Shown here piece after piece: positions 38,362 to 48,372 of a stretch of DNA of 64,000 bases. The first letter of the stretch is position 1. The number at the start of each line of letters is the position of its first letter. A program made the position numbers and the translations under genes. The notes beneath the pieces were generated by a model. It made no database searches, was not told the origin of the DNA, and saw nothing but the letters and a program-made list of their open reading frames with translations. The DNA is from Schizochytrium sp. CCTCC M209059 (lineage: Eukaryota > Sar > Bigyra > Thraustochytrida > Thraustochytriidae). The DNA lies in the NCBI GenBank assembly GCA_000818945.1, contig KN805410.1, positions 1-64,000 on the forward strand, written 5' to 3'.

Positions 38362-39843
38362 ATGGCGACGACGGCGGCCAAGGTGCCCCAGGCGCTGCAA
38401 CAGCGCGCGGCCATGGAGGTGGACGAGGGCGAGGACCAGGCCGCGCGGGATACCCTTGAGCGTGCGACGAGTCAGTGCAATTACTCGTACGCGAGGTTCG
38501 TCTTGCCACGCGTGCGCAAGTTTACAGCCCAGTACTCGCACGTGTACCAGAAGCGCATGACAGCCCTCAAGCCGATTGTCAAGCGCGAGTGCCAGAAATT
38601 ATGGGGCAAGGAAATTGCCTTTGTTGACCGTGTTATCGACCTTCAGGCCTCGCGTCCAACGTGTGTCCTAGTGGGCACCTTGTACAAGCTCCAGCAGCTC
38701 AAGCCCTCTGTCCTCGACGAGTTCGCATCCGAATTTGACGGCAAGGACCAAAAGAAGGCTATTGACAACTTTTGCTCGGATGACGACGAGTTCGTCCTCG
38801 AAGACGAGTCTGGCCGCGTTAATCTAATTGGCTTAGACAACATGCTCGTTGACTCGCTCGTGAGCGGACTTGTCGTGGGCCTACAGGGTCGCCTCGATGA
38901 AGACGGTAGCTTTCTGGTGGCGCGCTACTGCTTTCCAGGCCACGCACCTCAGCCCGAGCGTCCTGTTCCTCGTGCCAAACGGCAGCGTTTTCTCATGCTT
39001 GTGAGCGGGCTGCGGCTCGGCGCAGGCTTTGATCCTTTGCCCTTCCAGACTTTGACCGAATACATTTGCGGGCAAATCGGGAGCAGTGCAGACCAAACTC
39101 TCGAGTCCGAAATCGTGCGCGTGGTGCTTGCGGGCGGTGCGGTGGACCTTCCGGCTGATGAGAAGCGAAGCGAATCTGATGCCAGCGACATGGCGGTTGG
39201 CGGAGCCAGCGTGAAGACGCAAAAATCGGGCAAGTCTCGCGAGACCAACAAGCTCGTGGAGCCCATTCGGCAGCTCGACTGCGCCCTTGCAGAGATAGCT
39301 TCGAGCATCAGCGTCGACGTCATTCCTGGTCCCACCGACCCTGTCCAGGTGACCATGCCACAGCAGCCACTTCACAAGTGCCTCTTTCCACACGCAGGAC
39401 GTTTCAAGTCGTCCTTCAAGCTAGTCACGAACCCGTTCGAGTGTACCCCCGACGAAGACACGCTTATTCTGGGCCACGGCGGTCAGCCCGTGCAGGATAT
39501 GCTAAAATACACGCGGAATCGGTCTGGGTTGGACCTCATGGAGGAGACCTTGCAGTGGCGCCACATTGCACCCACGGCTCCCGACACCTTGGCGTGCTAC
39601 CCTTTGACCACTGTAGATCCTTTTGTGATGCAAGAGCGTCCGCACTTGTACTTTTGCGGCAACCAGCCAGCGTTTGAGGACCGCCTTGTGCACAGTTTGC
39701 ATGGTGGATTTACGCGCGTTGTGTCAGTTCCCGAGTTCGCGACGACGGGCCAGGTTGTTCTTGTTGACTTGTCATCGGAGTACTTGGACTGCACAACCAT
39801 CCAATTCGATGGCCTCGACAATGACAACGTTGACGAAGCATAA
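38362..39843 (+). CDS. POLD2: DNA polymerase delta small (B) subunit
   Basis: A 493-residue protein (POLD2/Pol31 are about 470-490). It bridges the catalytic subunit and the other accessory subunits of replicative Pol delta. The N-terminal OB-fold part is recognisable (FVLPRVRKFTAQYSHVYQKR, then LVGTLYKLQQLKPSVLDEF and LIGLDNMLVDSLVSGLVVGL). The phosphatase-like domain has FLMLVSGLRLGAG and VDVIPGPTDPVQVTMPQQPL. The C-terminal signature HLYFCGNQPAFEDRLV...VSVPEFATTGQVVLVDL is strong. As in other eukaryotes the phosphatase centre lacks the metal ligands and is inactive (family knowledge). An Asp/Glu and Ser-rich insertion lies near residues 275-295. ATG 38362 follows a purine-rich context and is the first in frame. 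Confidence 0.93.
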   Translation: MATTAAKVPQALQQRAAMEVDEGEDQAARDTLERATSQCNYSYARFVLPRVRKFTAQYSHVYQKRMTALKPIVKRECQKLWGKEIAFVDRVIDLQASRPTCVLVGTLYKLQQLKPSVLDEFASEFDGKDQKKAIDNFCSDDDEFVLEDESGRVNLIGLDNMLVDSLVSGLVVGLQGRLDEDGSFLVARYCFPGHAPQPERPVPRAKRQRFLMLVSGLRLGAGFDPLPFQTLTEYICGQIGSSADQTLESEIVRVVLAGGAVDLPADEKRSESDASDMAVGGASVKTQKSGKSRETNKLVEPIRQLDCALAEIASSISVDVIPGPTDPVQVTMPQQPLHKCLFPHAGRFKSSFKLVTNPFECTPDEDTLILGHGGQPVQDMLKYTRNRSGLDLMEETLQWRHIAPTAPDTLACYPLTTVDPFVMQERPHLYFCGNQPAFEDRLVHSLHGGFTRVVSVPEFATTGQVVLVDLSSEYLDCTTIQFDGLDNDNVDEA

Positions 39844-40239
39844 TCAACTTACTATAAGCAAAATCTTTGCAAATGAGGTTAGAGGAAGTCTTTTCTTTTA
39901 TTCTTCTCCGTTTGCTCAATTTTTCTCTTTCTTCTTCCTTCCGAAAGCATTGAAGGTTGGACAAAAGCGACGAACGCGATGCTGACCACAGCGCGAGACC
40001 TCCGCGGAAAATAAAAAGATTTAAGCGCGTCCAGAAGCATGTGGCACGGATAAGGTGCAAAGTCTCCTTGTCAGCGCAATGATAAGATAGTTGCGAAGCC
40101 TTCTCGCCGGCGCAACGTCAGTTCGGCAAAGTCTTACGTAGTCTATCGAGATTGGGAGCCAGACAGTGCAGTGCACTTCGGATGTGTTTCCTATACTCAA
40201 TTCGGTTTTCCGTAACATCATGGTTTCTAACTAAAAAGC
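39844..40239. other. Convergent intergenic region
   Basis: AT-richer DNA with T/C-rich tracts between two facing 3' ends. No gene seen. Confidence 0.6.
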
Positions 40240-41046
40240 CTATGGTGTGGCTTCTGCTTCAATTTTCTCCTCCTCTGCTGGCGCAGTGTCATCCTGCTCA
40301 AGTGGTGCATGGTCACTATGAAAGGTGTCGCGAAGGTGTTTGGATTGCGCAGATGCGTGAGCGCGATCAGAAGGAGCAAAGCCTGCGTCGATGGTTGCTT
40401 TTTGCGTAACAAAGGCCTCCTCCTCGAACTCTTCCTCGCGCTTCGAGAGACGGAGCCAGGATGAAGACTTTGTGATGCCGATAAAGTACATGAACGTGCT
40501 GGCACAGAGCAGAGCAATGACGAGAAAGGCAGACTTGGGGAATCCACGAAAGCGCGAGCCGGCAAGGTCGCGCGCCGTGTAGACAGCAGGTCGAGTGCTC
40601 GCGGACGGAGATGCAGCTTCTGGCTGCTGGGCCTTTTGAGCTTCTCGTTGGCGCCTTTCGGCCTCGATTTCTCGCAGACGCGCGAGCTCTTGTCTCTTTC
40701 TCGACTCGGCATTATTGCTCAGAACGCGCTCGCGGACCTTGTGCTGTATGGACTCGTCGGTCCTGCCGAAGCGCAGAGAGATGGGTCGTTGACTCGCGCG
40801 AAGCTTTTGCAGCACAATCTCGTACTGCACCAGGCCGATGGGCACCTCGTCGATGCAGAGGAGGGCATCTCCCAGCTGCACGCGGCCGTCCTTCTCCACA
40901 GGCCCCTGCGCGCCCTGACCGCCGCGCTTGAAGCCGACGAGCACCACCTCGCCGCTCTCGAGCTGCTCGAGCTGCACGCCCAAAAAGCTCTCGAAGCAGT
41001 CCACGTCGAAGCGCTCCAGCACCGCGGGCACGCTCACGAGGCCCAT
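40240..41046 (-). CDS. PDZ-domain single-pass membrane protein
   Basis: A 268-residue protein from ATG 41046. Residues 15-95 form a PDZ domain: FLGVQLEQLESGEVVLVGFK, RVQLGDALLCIDEVPIGLVQ, and a closing PISLRFGR. The carboxylate-binding loop is FLGV rather than GLGF. A Gln/Arg/Glu coiled coil follows (residues 105-140). One transmembrane helix lies at about residues 168-188 (SAFLVIALLCASTFMYFIGI). The C-terminus is acidic. This suggests a membrane-anchored scaffold with a cytosolic PDZ domain; partners are unknown. Its 5' region is shared with the divergent DUF1336 gene. Confidence 0.75.
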   Translation of the reverse strand: MGLVSVPAVLERFDVDCFESFLGVQLEQLESGEVVLVGFKRGGQGAQGPVEKDGRVQLGDALLCIDEVPIGLVQYEIVLQKLRASQRPISLRFGRTDESIQHKVRERVLSNNAESRKRQELARLREIEAERRQREAQKAQQPEAASPSASTRPAVYTARDLAGSRFRGFPKSAFLVIALLCASTFMYFIGITKSSSWLRLSKREEEFEEEAFVTQKATIDAGFAPSDRAHASAQSKHLRDTFHSDHAPLEQDDTAPAEEEKIEAEATP

Positions 41047-41568
41047 CGCAACACCCGCGCGCCCGCCCGCCCGCCTGCCCGCGCGCGCAGGAGCCGCTCC
41101 GTGCGCGTATGCGTTGGCGCTCTGGTCGTTGTTGACCGGGTACCGGGTACGGTATGTATGATGGCGAGCTCGAGCAAAACCTCGACGAGCTCGAGCAAAA
41201 CCTCAACGAGCTCGGCCCCTCCGCACACGCAAGAGCTAGCTAGTAGCTAAGCTAGCTTGGGCGCGGCAAGCGTGAACCCGACGAGCGCAAGGCTCTGACG
41301 GTCAGAGCCGGGCAGGGGAAGCTAGTTTGCACGGAGCGCAGAGGTGCGCGCGCGGCGCGGCGCGGCGCAGCGTGGCCAAGCCGCGCTTTTGAGGACCGAC
41401 CACGAGGCGGACCTCTTCTTGGACGACAGCGACCGCGCAATCGCAACCGCGACCGCGACCGTGGAAACAACTACGACAGCAACGACAACGACAAAGAAGG
41501 ACGGCGACAAGGAAAAGGAAGAATTAGACGCAGCGGCGACAGAAGCGAAGAAAGTAGAGAACAACAGG
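41047..41568. promoter_or_regulatory. Divergent promoter region with a 21-base repeat
   Basis: It contains GAGCTCGAGCAAAACCT(C)GAC units of 21 bases, two and a half copies (about 41166-41215), AGCTAGCT motifs (about 41230-41256) and a GGCGC tract. The frame of the DUF1336 gene stays open back to about 41344 with Thr-rich sequence but without an ATG, so an extra exon is possible. Confidence 0.55.
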
Positions 41569-42918
41569 ATGAGCAGTTTCCTATACGAGCACAGCGAGAC
41601 CGAGCTGCTGCAGGCGCTGGGTCTGCTGGGCCCAACGGGGACGGAAGCGCCCGAAGGTGACGCGCAAGACAATCTTGGGTCATCCGCGGTTACCGACGCT
41701 GGAGCAGAGCCATTGGCTACTGGCGAGCCGCCCTCGCTGACGGCAACACAAAGAAGATCGCTCTCGCTCTCGCAAGATAGCTTTTCCCAACGAAGCGGTA
41801 GATTGCAACAGCGGAGACTCTCCGCCGAGAGCCTGCCAGATCCTGATCTCGCAAGTAATGATAGGGACGACGACGATGATGGCTCAGGTGGAGATCCCGA
41901 CATCGACGGCTCGGGCAAAGCGAGTCCCGAAGACTCAGTCCATAGTAACGTCGGAGAGTCTCTGGAAACAATGCCGCCTGTGAATACGACAGGTCGTGCG
42001 CGCGGCGTCTCGCAGGCCCCCTTGCTCGTCGCCGGAGCCACCACGCAGGAAGCGAGCGAGCGCGATGGCGTGCCCAACAGCTGGAGTGATGGCGACGCGA
42101 GCGAATTCAAGGTCCGCGCCGGACCCAACTACGCGCGGACAAAGCGTAAACAGGCTTCCAAGGACTCTTATTACCGGCAGATAGGAATGGATCTCTTTCG
42201 CAACACGTACGACGGCGCGACGCGTATTTCTAATATCGGGGCACATGTCAAACTTCCCGAGTCGCGGCTCTCGCACATCCCTGTAGGCTGCCCTTTCCCT
42301 CGCATCATCATTTTCAACATTCAGGTACCTGTCGCGGCACCGAAAATGTTTGGCAAAAGTGATCCCGATGCGGGGCTGAGTCTGGTGCAGTACTTTGAGA
42401 TCAAGCGCTCAACGCTCGACCACTTGGAGGAGCAAGATCGTACGGGAGCTCCTCCCACGCCGTCGATTGCGCTTTTGACAAAGTTTTTCCGCGAATATCG
42501 TACGTCGGATGACGTGCGCCGGCGCTTCAAAATCATTGGACATGTGCTTAACATGGTCGAAGTTGGCGTTCCTTCTATGTTTCAGAGCTACAACGGAAAA
42601 CCAGCGATTGTTTTCAAGACAGGTACGATATTTTCGGGCCCCATTGACGGAAACCTGCAGGATCACTACGTTGAGTTTGACATCAACGTGCATGAGTTTG
42701 CTTATCTCGCGCGGAAAGCACTACATTCCATGATAGATCGCGTACCCCAGATGCGTCTTCGTTGCGCATTTGTGCTACAGGGAGAAGATGACGAAGAGCT
42801 TCCTGAGCAGGTCTTTGCGTGCTCGGCGCTGCACAATTTGGACCTGCGCACCGCTCGTCCCGTTGATTTAGCTCCGATTAGCGTGGGCACACTTCAGAAG
42901 CGTCGCACCTTTGCCTGA
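41569..42918 (+). CDS. EDR2-type DUF1336 protein
   Basis: From the first in-frame ATG at 41569 the protein is 449 residues. Residues 1-195 are acidic/Ser-rich and disordered. The DUF1336 domain covers about residues 200-445: FRNTYDGATRISNIGAHVKL, PFPRIIIFNIQVPVAAPKMF, FEIKRSTLDHL, FKIIGHVLNMVEVGVPSMFQ, YNGKPAIVFKTGTIFSG, and VEFDINVHEFAYLARKALHS. Plant EDR2 joins this domain to PH and START domains and binds phosphoinositides. Here neither is visible, so it is a stand-alone form as seen in several protists. Function beyond likely lipid/membrane association is unknown. Confidence 0.85.
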   Translation: MSSFLYEHSETELLQALGLLGPTGTEAPEGDAQDNLGSSAVTDAGAEPLATGEPPSLTATQRRSLSLSQDSFSQRSGRLQQRRLSAESLPDPDLASNDRDDDDDGSGGDPDIDGSGKASPEDSVHSNVGESLETMPPVNTTGRARGVSQAPLLVAGATTQEASERDGVPNSWSDGDASEFKVRAGPNYARTKRKQASKDSYYRQIGMDLFRNTYDGATRISNIGAHVKLPESRLSHIPVGCPFPRIIIFNIQVPVAAPKMFGKSDPDAGLSLVQYFEIKRSTLDHLEEQDRTGAPPTPSIALLTKFFREYRTSDDVRRRFKIIGHVLNMVEVGVPSMFQSYNGKPAIVFKTGTIFSGPIDGNLQDHYVEFDINVHEFAYLARKALHSMIDRVPQMRLRCAFVLQGEDDEELPEQVFACSALHNLDLRTARPVDLAPISVGTLQKRRTFA

Positions 42919-43377
42919 TTGTCCGATCGCGCGCATGGCTTGACACTGTAAACTAGTTCGTAATACGCACCACAACGATTGATTCTGAAGCGGCCGCAAG
43001 GTCGGGTATTCCACACGCGCGCTTCAAGGAGGTTGTAAAGAAAAAATGAGAAAAATTGCAAATGGTTGTAATTAGGCCTAAACTTTGACCGCGCGAAGCG
43101 GAAGGAGTCAGCCTAATATCTCTGTCACTTGATTTCGCGAAACGGCGGACCCATTTTCCAAACTGTCATTTTCGAAGGATTTTTTTTATCACATACCCAT
43201 CATATAAAATGTGCGCAAGATGGTCGACTCCAGTAGCAGCAAAGAACGACACAAGGTGACCGAACACAAGAACGATGATGATGGGGACAAAAGGCACAAT
43301 CATTGTGAAATTATATAAAAGAGTAAACGCCCAACGCCGCACGTTCGTCGCGTCGGACACGCGCCATTGCTAGGCCC
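42919..43377. other. Convergent intergenic region
   Basis: AT-rich 3' flank of two facing genes. A minus-strand 45-residue hydrophobic frame (about 43166-43303) is present but lacks support. Confidence 0.55.
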
Positions 43378-46300
43378 TTAAACCATATCGTCGTCAAGGT
43401 CGAGCGTCATATCCTCGACAAACGCTTGGTAGGCTCGCCACATCGGACCAAGGTCGATGCTTGCAGACGCCCGACCCGGTCGTGGGACGGGAGCAGGAGT
43501 AAAAGGACTGAACTTGGCAGACATACGGCCTGTAGGTGACAAGCCTGGGGGCGGGGCAGGCGAATTGTCTCTCGCGGGCGCGACCTGTGCGTCGTCGTCT
43601 GGGGCGCGCAGTTTGCGCGCGCGCGAGCGATGAAAGAGTCCAACCTTAGAAAAGTAACACATGACGAATCCCGTGCGTGCCAATCGGCTCACCACAACAA
43701 AGCCGAGCTGCTTTAAGATGTCGGAATTGCTGTTGAGCAAGAGAGCGAGAACCATTGCGGCATCTAGACCCAGAAAGCCGAGAGAAACGAGATCCTGAAA
43801 GGAAATCCACAAAAGGGAGCGGCGGCGGCCACTGCTGGAGAGCGGGACGAGAAAGAGGATTTGCATGATGAACTGCACGACGTACACCAAAAAGAGGGAA
43901 ATGGTGAGAATGGCAAAGCCTGCATTCAACCCACTCGTCTCGAGTCCATCGCCGAGAACCGAGTCAATGCCGTTTTTGAGAGAGTCAGTCAAGCTATCAC
44001 CTTCGCCTGCAGCGGCATCACCATTATTAAACGCGCAAAGAGTACTGGCAAGAAAAAAGTCGATGAGCAAAAAGCTCGTGATCGCCTGGCGACTGAGAAT
44101 AGCGGAAATGACCATCCCGCGCGAGCCCGTGGCGCCTGCAGGAACGCCTTCGTTGCGTCCTCCATCGATAATATTCTGTAGCGCGGCACCTGTTTGGCCT
44201 TTTCTCGCCCTTGCAGGGCGGTCTGCGCTGTCTACGTTACCGCGCTTGAGGCGATCCGTGCGAAACACGTAGAGGAAGAAGAAAGCAAAGAAGGAGATGA
44301 TGTGGTACGCGAGCACAATGCAGAGAAGCGCAAAGATGCAGGTGGTAATGTCGAAATCGTCTAACTCAAATTGACGTACAATGTTCGATCCAGCGCGTTG
44401 CGCCTGTTCCAGAGCCGAGACGCCCTCCTCAACGATGATGCGATTGCCGAGCGCATTGATGAGCGTTCCGCCAAAGCTGTAAAAGGTGACCATAAGGTAG
44501 GTGATCCATCCGAGAAAGGGCGGAATATCCTTGAGGTTGATGATGAAACCGTTCATGACTGCTGCAAGCGCAAGAAGCGACATGTTAACAAGCGCCGCCT
44601 TGCGGGTGTCCGGAGCAGATTCTCCGCCGCGTTCAATGATAAATATCTCCACCATGGTGTTCTGTGCCGTAACAGCAATGCTTGTGAGCATCATTAGCAC
44701 GAGAAAATTCATGAGAGAGGTCCCGCTGTCATTGAAAAGAAAAGACATGTAGTACAGCGGTATCGCGTAACACAGCGATTCGATGGTGCCAGCAACAATG
44801 TTGCGCGTAAAGACACTAAAGAGGAAAGCCTGGAAGGCGACCGTGTTGCCGTTGGCCCGCTCATAAGTCCAGACGCTCTTCTCCAAATTGTACCGGTCCC
44901 CAAGAAAGACCGAGGCCAAGAAGGTTAGCGTACTCGTAGCGAGGTAGCTGAGCGCCACCTGGCTCGAGTACGAGTCGCTCCCATAAAACACGATGCCCAC
45001 AAGAACGCCTGCGACGAGAGCAAAAAGCGCGGTGCGCCATACGTCGAAGCCACCACGCTTGATTGTGCGGGAGAGAAGGACCCAGAGTGCCGTGATGACG
45101 CTGATGGGCGCGCTCCACGACCAGCGACCGGACGCCAGGGCATTCTCCACGAGAACAGCGCGCAGCGAGTGTGCCATGGCCACGCTAAACTCGGTGCGCT
45201 CAGCGTCAATGGCATCTCGCACGCCGCGGCCCAAGGACCCAGTATCGTACTTGTGACGGTACATTTTGATGCGGGACTCTGGTGCGCCCTGCAGCTTGTC
45301 GAGAATCTCGTCACCGATGTTGACCTCATCAATGGAAACCTCGAAGAAGTCCGCCGCGTCCAGCGGAGTACCATGGAAGATGATCTTACCGCGCACGAGA
45401 ATGGTGACATCGTCGAGAAGCTGGAAAATCTCGCGACGGGGCTGGTGAATAGTCATGATAATGTTGACACCTGCCTTGTGGGCGAGGTTGTGCAAACTCT
45501 TGACGAGCACCAGGGCATTCGTACTATCGAGACCCGAAGTGGGCTCGTCGAGCAAGAGGCCCGCGGGCATGGAAAGAAGCTGGGTGGCCACAGAGACACG
45601 GCGGCGCTGACCGCCCGAGATACCACCTTCGACGAGCACGCCACCATCGCCGCAAATGGTGTCGGCACACTTTTGAAGCTCGAGCAGAGTGATGACTTGC
45701 TCGACACGGCGTAGCTTTTCTTCGTCGCCAAAAAATTGCGGAAGCTGCAGCCACGCGGCATGTCGCAGGTGCTGGCGCACCGTGAGCAAAGGGAAGAGCA
45801 CGTCGGTCTGGCGCACGTATGACGTCGAATTGCGCAGCCATTCGCGCAAGAAAGAGGCTCTGTTGAGATGCGAAGGAACGCCGTTGATCAGGTGCTCTCC
45901 CGTGACGCGGCCCGATTCGCGCGTGTACGACACGAGATCCAACAAGGTCGACTTGCCGCTGCCAGAGGGACCCATGAGTGCGTGCACCAGGCCCGGTTGG
46001 AAGGCGACGCTGACCTTGTCCAGAATCTGGTGAGGCTTGGCCGATCGTTTCTTCTTGGGGGCCCAATACGAAAGGTTGCTTACCATGAGCTGCACGGCGC
46101 GGCCCTTGTTCGCGCGCTGTGCCTCGCGGAGGATCATGCGCTCTGCATTGTCGCCTTCGTTCTGGCCCCCGTCTCCGAAACTCTCTGCCAATTTTCTCTC
46201 GTGATTGAGCTTGGCGTTGAACTTGCGGCACGTGCGGTCAAACAAAGCGACCCGGATGCGCAAAGCGATAAAGGCAACCCAGGCGAGCGCGATGACAAAA

Positions 46301-47793
46301 TACGCGTACCCGAGGACGAGCGTCTGCTGGCAGGTAGAGCTCTCGTCGACGAGCTCGAATGCCTCCACGCGGGTGGGGCATGTTTCTCCGCAGAGAAAAT
46401 CCACGCAGTGATCAATGGCAGAGGTCACGGTGATTCCTTGGATCCAGTTTGCCACCATCGCGTCCGCAGTCATGTTGTCGACGAAAACCTGAGACCACTC
46501 TTCGCCCGTGCGTGCGTAGTTGACAGAACCGGCGTCGCCAATTTTCGCGTTGCGCGTCTCGTTCGTAGCCAAGACGGTGACGGGAACGATCCAGCCGTGC
46601 TGGGCGCATCCTGGGCTCCAATAGCGGTGCTCGGGCACTTCGTCTGTGATGAGCTCGAACTCCTGACGCATGTTAATGCCGTGACCACGCATGTATGCGA
46701 GCACAGCTTGCGAGTACGCAGCGTCGTCCAGAAACGAACTCGAGGCGTCAGCGTCGGCGATGCCTAGCGCGAAGAGGTTCACCAGATCGAATTGACTCTG
46801 CAGAACAAGCGTGGGAATGATGGCAAAGGTTGTAAGCGGTAACAGGTTCGAAGCGAACAGGCATTTCTGGGGCGAGCCGACAAACTTGTCAAGACACTCC
46901 TGAGAGAGCTCAGCGCTGTCGATCCAGCGCGCCGAGTCGCGCGCGAGGTTCGCGTCAAATTGAAAGGCGGCGTTGAGGTCCTTGTAGCTCGTTGTCGCGA
47001 ACTGTCGCTGGTCCAGAAACCACGCTGAGTCGAGAATCAGACGCACACTTGCAACTACGAAGGGGTCGTTGTCGGTCAAGCGCGCAGCATGGTGTGCAGC
47101 GCCGACGCCACCTCCACGTGTTCCACCAAAGATGACCTCGCTCGTAGCTGAGAGCCCACGGTTTAGTTGGAGGTCGTCAAGCACTGCGTCGATAACATCT
47201 GCGCCCTTGAAGTAGTTATTTGCCGGGTCTACCACGTCGCCACGACCGAGGTGCCAATCCAGAGTACAGGAGGGGACGAAGACGCGCGTCGCATCGCCAA
47301 ATTGCGCCGTGTCGTCGCACAGAAGCGAGGAGAACTTGACATCGACCAGATCCCACTGCTCTGACGAACACTGCAAGCGATCGTAATAGCAGTCCAGGTT
47401 TGTGGCGTTGATGGAGGTCACATTCTCGCTCCCGCTTTCATCCCCGCCGTCTTCGTCGCAAAGCGTGTTCTCCTCGCCGCTGCAGTAGCTCGCGCAGGTC
47501 TCGGGGTCTTTGCACAATTTCTCGTTGTCGCCAAGCCAGATGATGAAGCGGTCCGTGTTGCTCCCGTGCACGTAGTACCTCGCCGGCGACCCGTCCGAGC
47601 ACACGGCCTCGGTGTACGCCTCGAGCCCCACGGCCTCCACGCCCCCCGTCTCGCAGATCTGCGCCGCCGCCGCCGTCGCCAGCGCCGCCGCCGCCGTCGC
47701 CAGCGCCGCCGCCGCCGCCATCACCGCCGCCGCCGCCAGCGCCGCGCGGCTCTTCCTCGCGCCCGTCCTCGCCCGCGGCCCCGTCCTCCGCAT
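43378..47793 (-). CDS. NOTUM/pectinacetylesterase-like ectodomain fused to ABCG half-transporter
   Basis: A 1471-residue single-exon protein from ATG 47793. Residues 1-45 are a basic start and Ala-rich hydrophobic signal. Residues 50-490 resemble the pectinacetylesterase/NOTUM family: RFIIWLGDNEKLCKDPETCA, LDCYYDRLQ, NNYFKGADVIDAVLDDL, VIFGGTRGGGVGA and PGCAQHGWIV. Where active members have G-x-S-A-G-G, this protein has GTRGGG (about residue 224); the likely Asp (LQSQFDLVNL) and His are kept. A membrane helix follows near 497. The ABC domain has MGPSGSGKSTLL (about 605), ISGGQRRRV (about 725) and LLLDEPTSGLD (about 750). The ABCG-type membrane domain is at about 915-1200, then four extra hydrophobic segments (1235-1400) and a Pro-rich cytosolic tail. 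The order NBD before TMD is ABCG-type. Substrate unknown; the dead esterase part may bind extracellular lipid or glycan. Confidence 0.88.
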   Translation of the reverse strand: MRRTGPRARTGARKSRAALAAAAVMAAAAALATAAAALATAAAAQICETGGVEAVGLEAYTEAVCSDGSPARYYVHGSNTDRFIIWLGDNEKLCKDPETCASYCSGEENTLCDEDGGDESGSENVTSINATNLDCYYDRLQCSSEQWDLVDVKFSSLLCDDTAQFGDATRVFVPSCTLDWHLGRGDVVDPANNYFKGADVIDAVLDDLQLNRGLSATSEVIFGGTRGGGVGAAHHAARLTDNDPFVVASVRLILDSAWFLDQRQFATTSYKDLNAAFQFDANLARDSARWIDSAELSQECLDKFVGSPQKCLFASNLLPLTTFAIIPTLVLQSQFDLVNLFALGIADADASSSFLDDAAYSQAVLAYMRGHGINMRQEFELITDEVPEHRYWSPGCAQHGWIVPVTVLATNETRNAKIGDAGSVNYARTGEEWSQVFVDNMTADAMVANWIQGITVTSAIDHCVDFLCGETCPTRVEAFELVDESSTCQQTLVLGYAYFVIALAWVAFIALRIRVALFDRTCRKFNAKLNHERKLAESFGDGGQNEGDNAERMILREAQRANKGRAVQLMVSNLSYWAPKKKRSAKPHQILDKVSVAFQPGLVHALMGPSGSGKSTLLDLVSYTRESGRVTGEHLINGVPSHLNRASFLREWLRNSTSYVRQTDVLFPLLTVRQHLRHAAWLQLPQFFGDEEKLRRVEQVITLLELQKCADTICGDGGVLVEGGISGGQRRRVSVATQLLSMPAGLLLDEPTSGLDSTNALVLVKSLHNLAHKAGVNIIMTIHQPRREIFQLLDDVTILVRGKIIFHGTPLDAADFFEVSIDEVNIGDEILDKLQGAPESRIKMYRHKYDTGSLGRGVRDAIDAERTEFSVAMAHSLRAVLVENALASGRWSWSAPISVITALWVLLSRTIKRGGFDVWRTALFALVAGVLVGIVFYGSDSYSSQVALSYLATSTLTFLASVFLGDRYNLEKSVWTYERANGNTVAFQAFLFSVFTRNIVAGTIESLCYAIPLYYMSFLFNDSGTSLMNFLVLMMLTSIAVTAQNTMVEIFIIERGGESAPDTRKAALVNMSLLALAAVMNGFIINLKDIPPFLGWITYLMVTFYSFGGTLINALGNRIIVEEGVSALEQAQRAGSNIVRQFELDDFDITTCIFALLCIVLAYHIISFFAFFFLYVFRTDRLKRGNVDSADRPARARKGQTGAALQNIIDGGRNEGVPAGATGSRGMVISAILSRQAITSFLLIDFFLASTLCAFNNGDAAAGEGDSLTDSLKNGIDSVLGDGLETSGLNAGFAILTISLFLVYVVQFIMQILFLVPLSSSGRRRSLLWISFQDLVSLGFLGLDAAMVLALLLNSNSDILKQLGFVVVSRLARTGFVMCYFSKVGLFHRSRARKLRAPDDDAQVAPARDNSPAPPPGLSPTGRMSAKFSPFTPAPVPRPGRASASIDLGPMWRAYQAFVEDMTLDLDDDMV

Positions 47794-48290
47794 CCTCCCG
47801 CGCGCCGCTCGCCTTGCGCCGCGCCGCGCCTTGCCTTTCGCAGTCTGCCCGTCCAGGTCGCCGCGCTCGCGGTCCTGCTGCGCGCCCTCCTCCTCCTCCT
47901 TCTTCTATTGTCTCAGTTCTCGCGGGACGTACGTACCGCGCTCGCCGCGGGGACCGGCGCGCCGTGTCCCCTGGCCCGCCGCGGCAGTGGGGGCGCCGCG
48001 CAGAGAGTGGGCTATCCCGGAAAGTCCACTTGCGCCGCCGGCGCGCAAGTCGGGAAAAGCGCAGAGCTGCGGGGCCAGTTCGGGCAGGGCGCCAGTACAG
48101 CGGCACGTGCGGCACCCCTAAGAGCGGGGGGGGGCACGCTGCGTGAAGCGCCGCGCCGGTTGCGGAAGTGGGATTGCGCCGGCGGTGTGAAAAATATGGG
48201 CGGACGGGGGAATTGGCTGGCGGGGGAAGGGCCGGAGGGTGCGGGGTAGACCCCGGGCGGGAGAGAAGAAAGCCTAAAAAGGAGGAAGTG

Positions 48291-48372
48291 GATGCGATGC
48301 GATGCGATGCGATGCGATGCGATTCGATTTAATAGGATTTGATGCGATGTGATTTGATGCGATGCGATGCGA
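48291..48372. repeat. (GATGC)n pentanucleotide repeat
   Basis: Runs of GATGC units at both ends of the block, with diverged GATTT/GATGT units in the middle. Confidence 0.88.

Noticed and set aside
43166..43360. Small hydrophobic minus-strand frame after the transporter stop
   Set aside because: It begins with GTG; the first ATG leaves 45 residues. It lies in a convergent 3' flank and is most likely chance.
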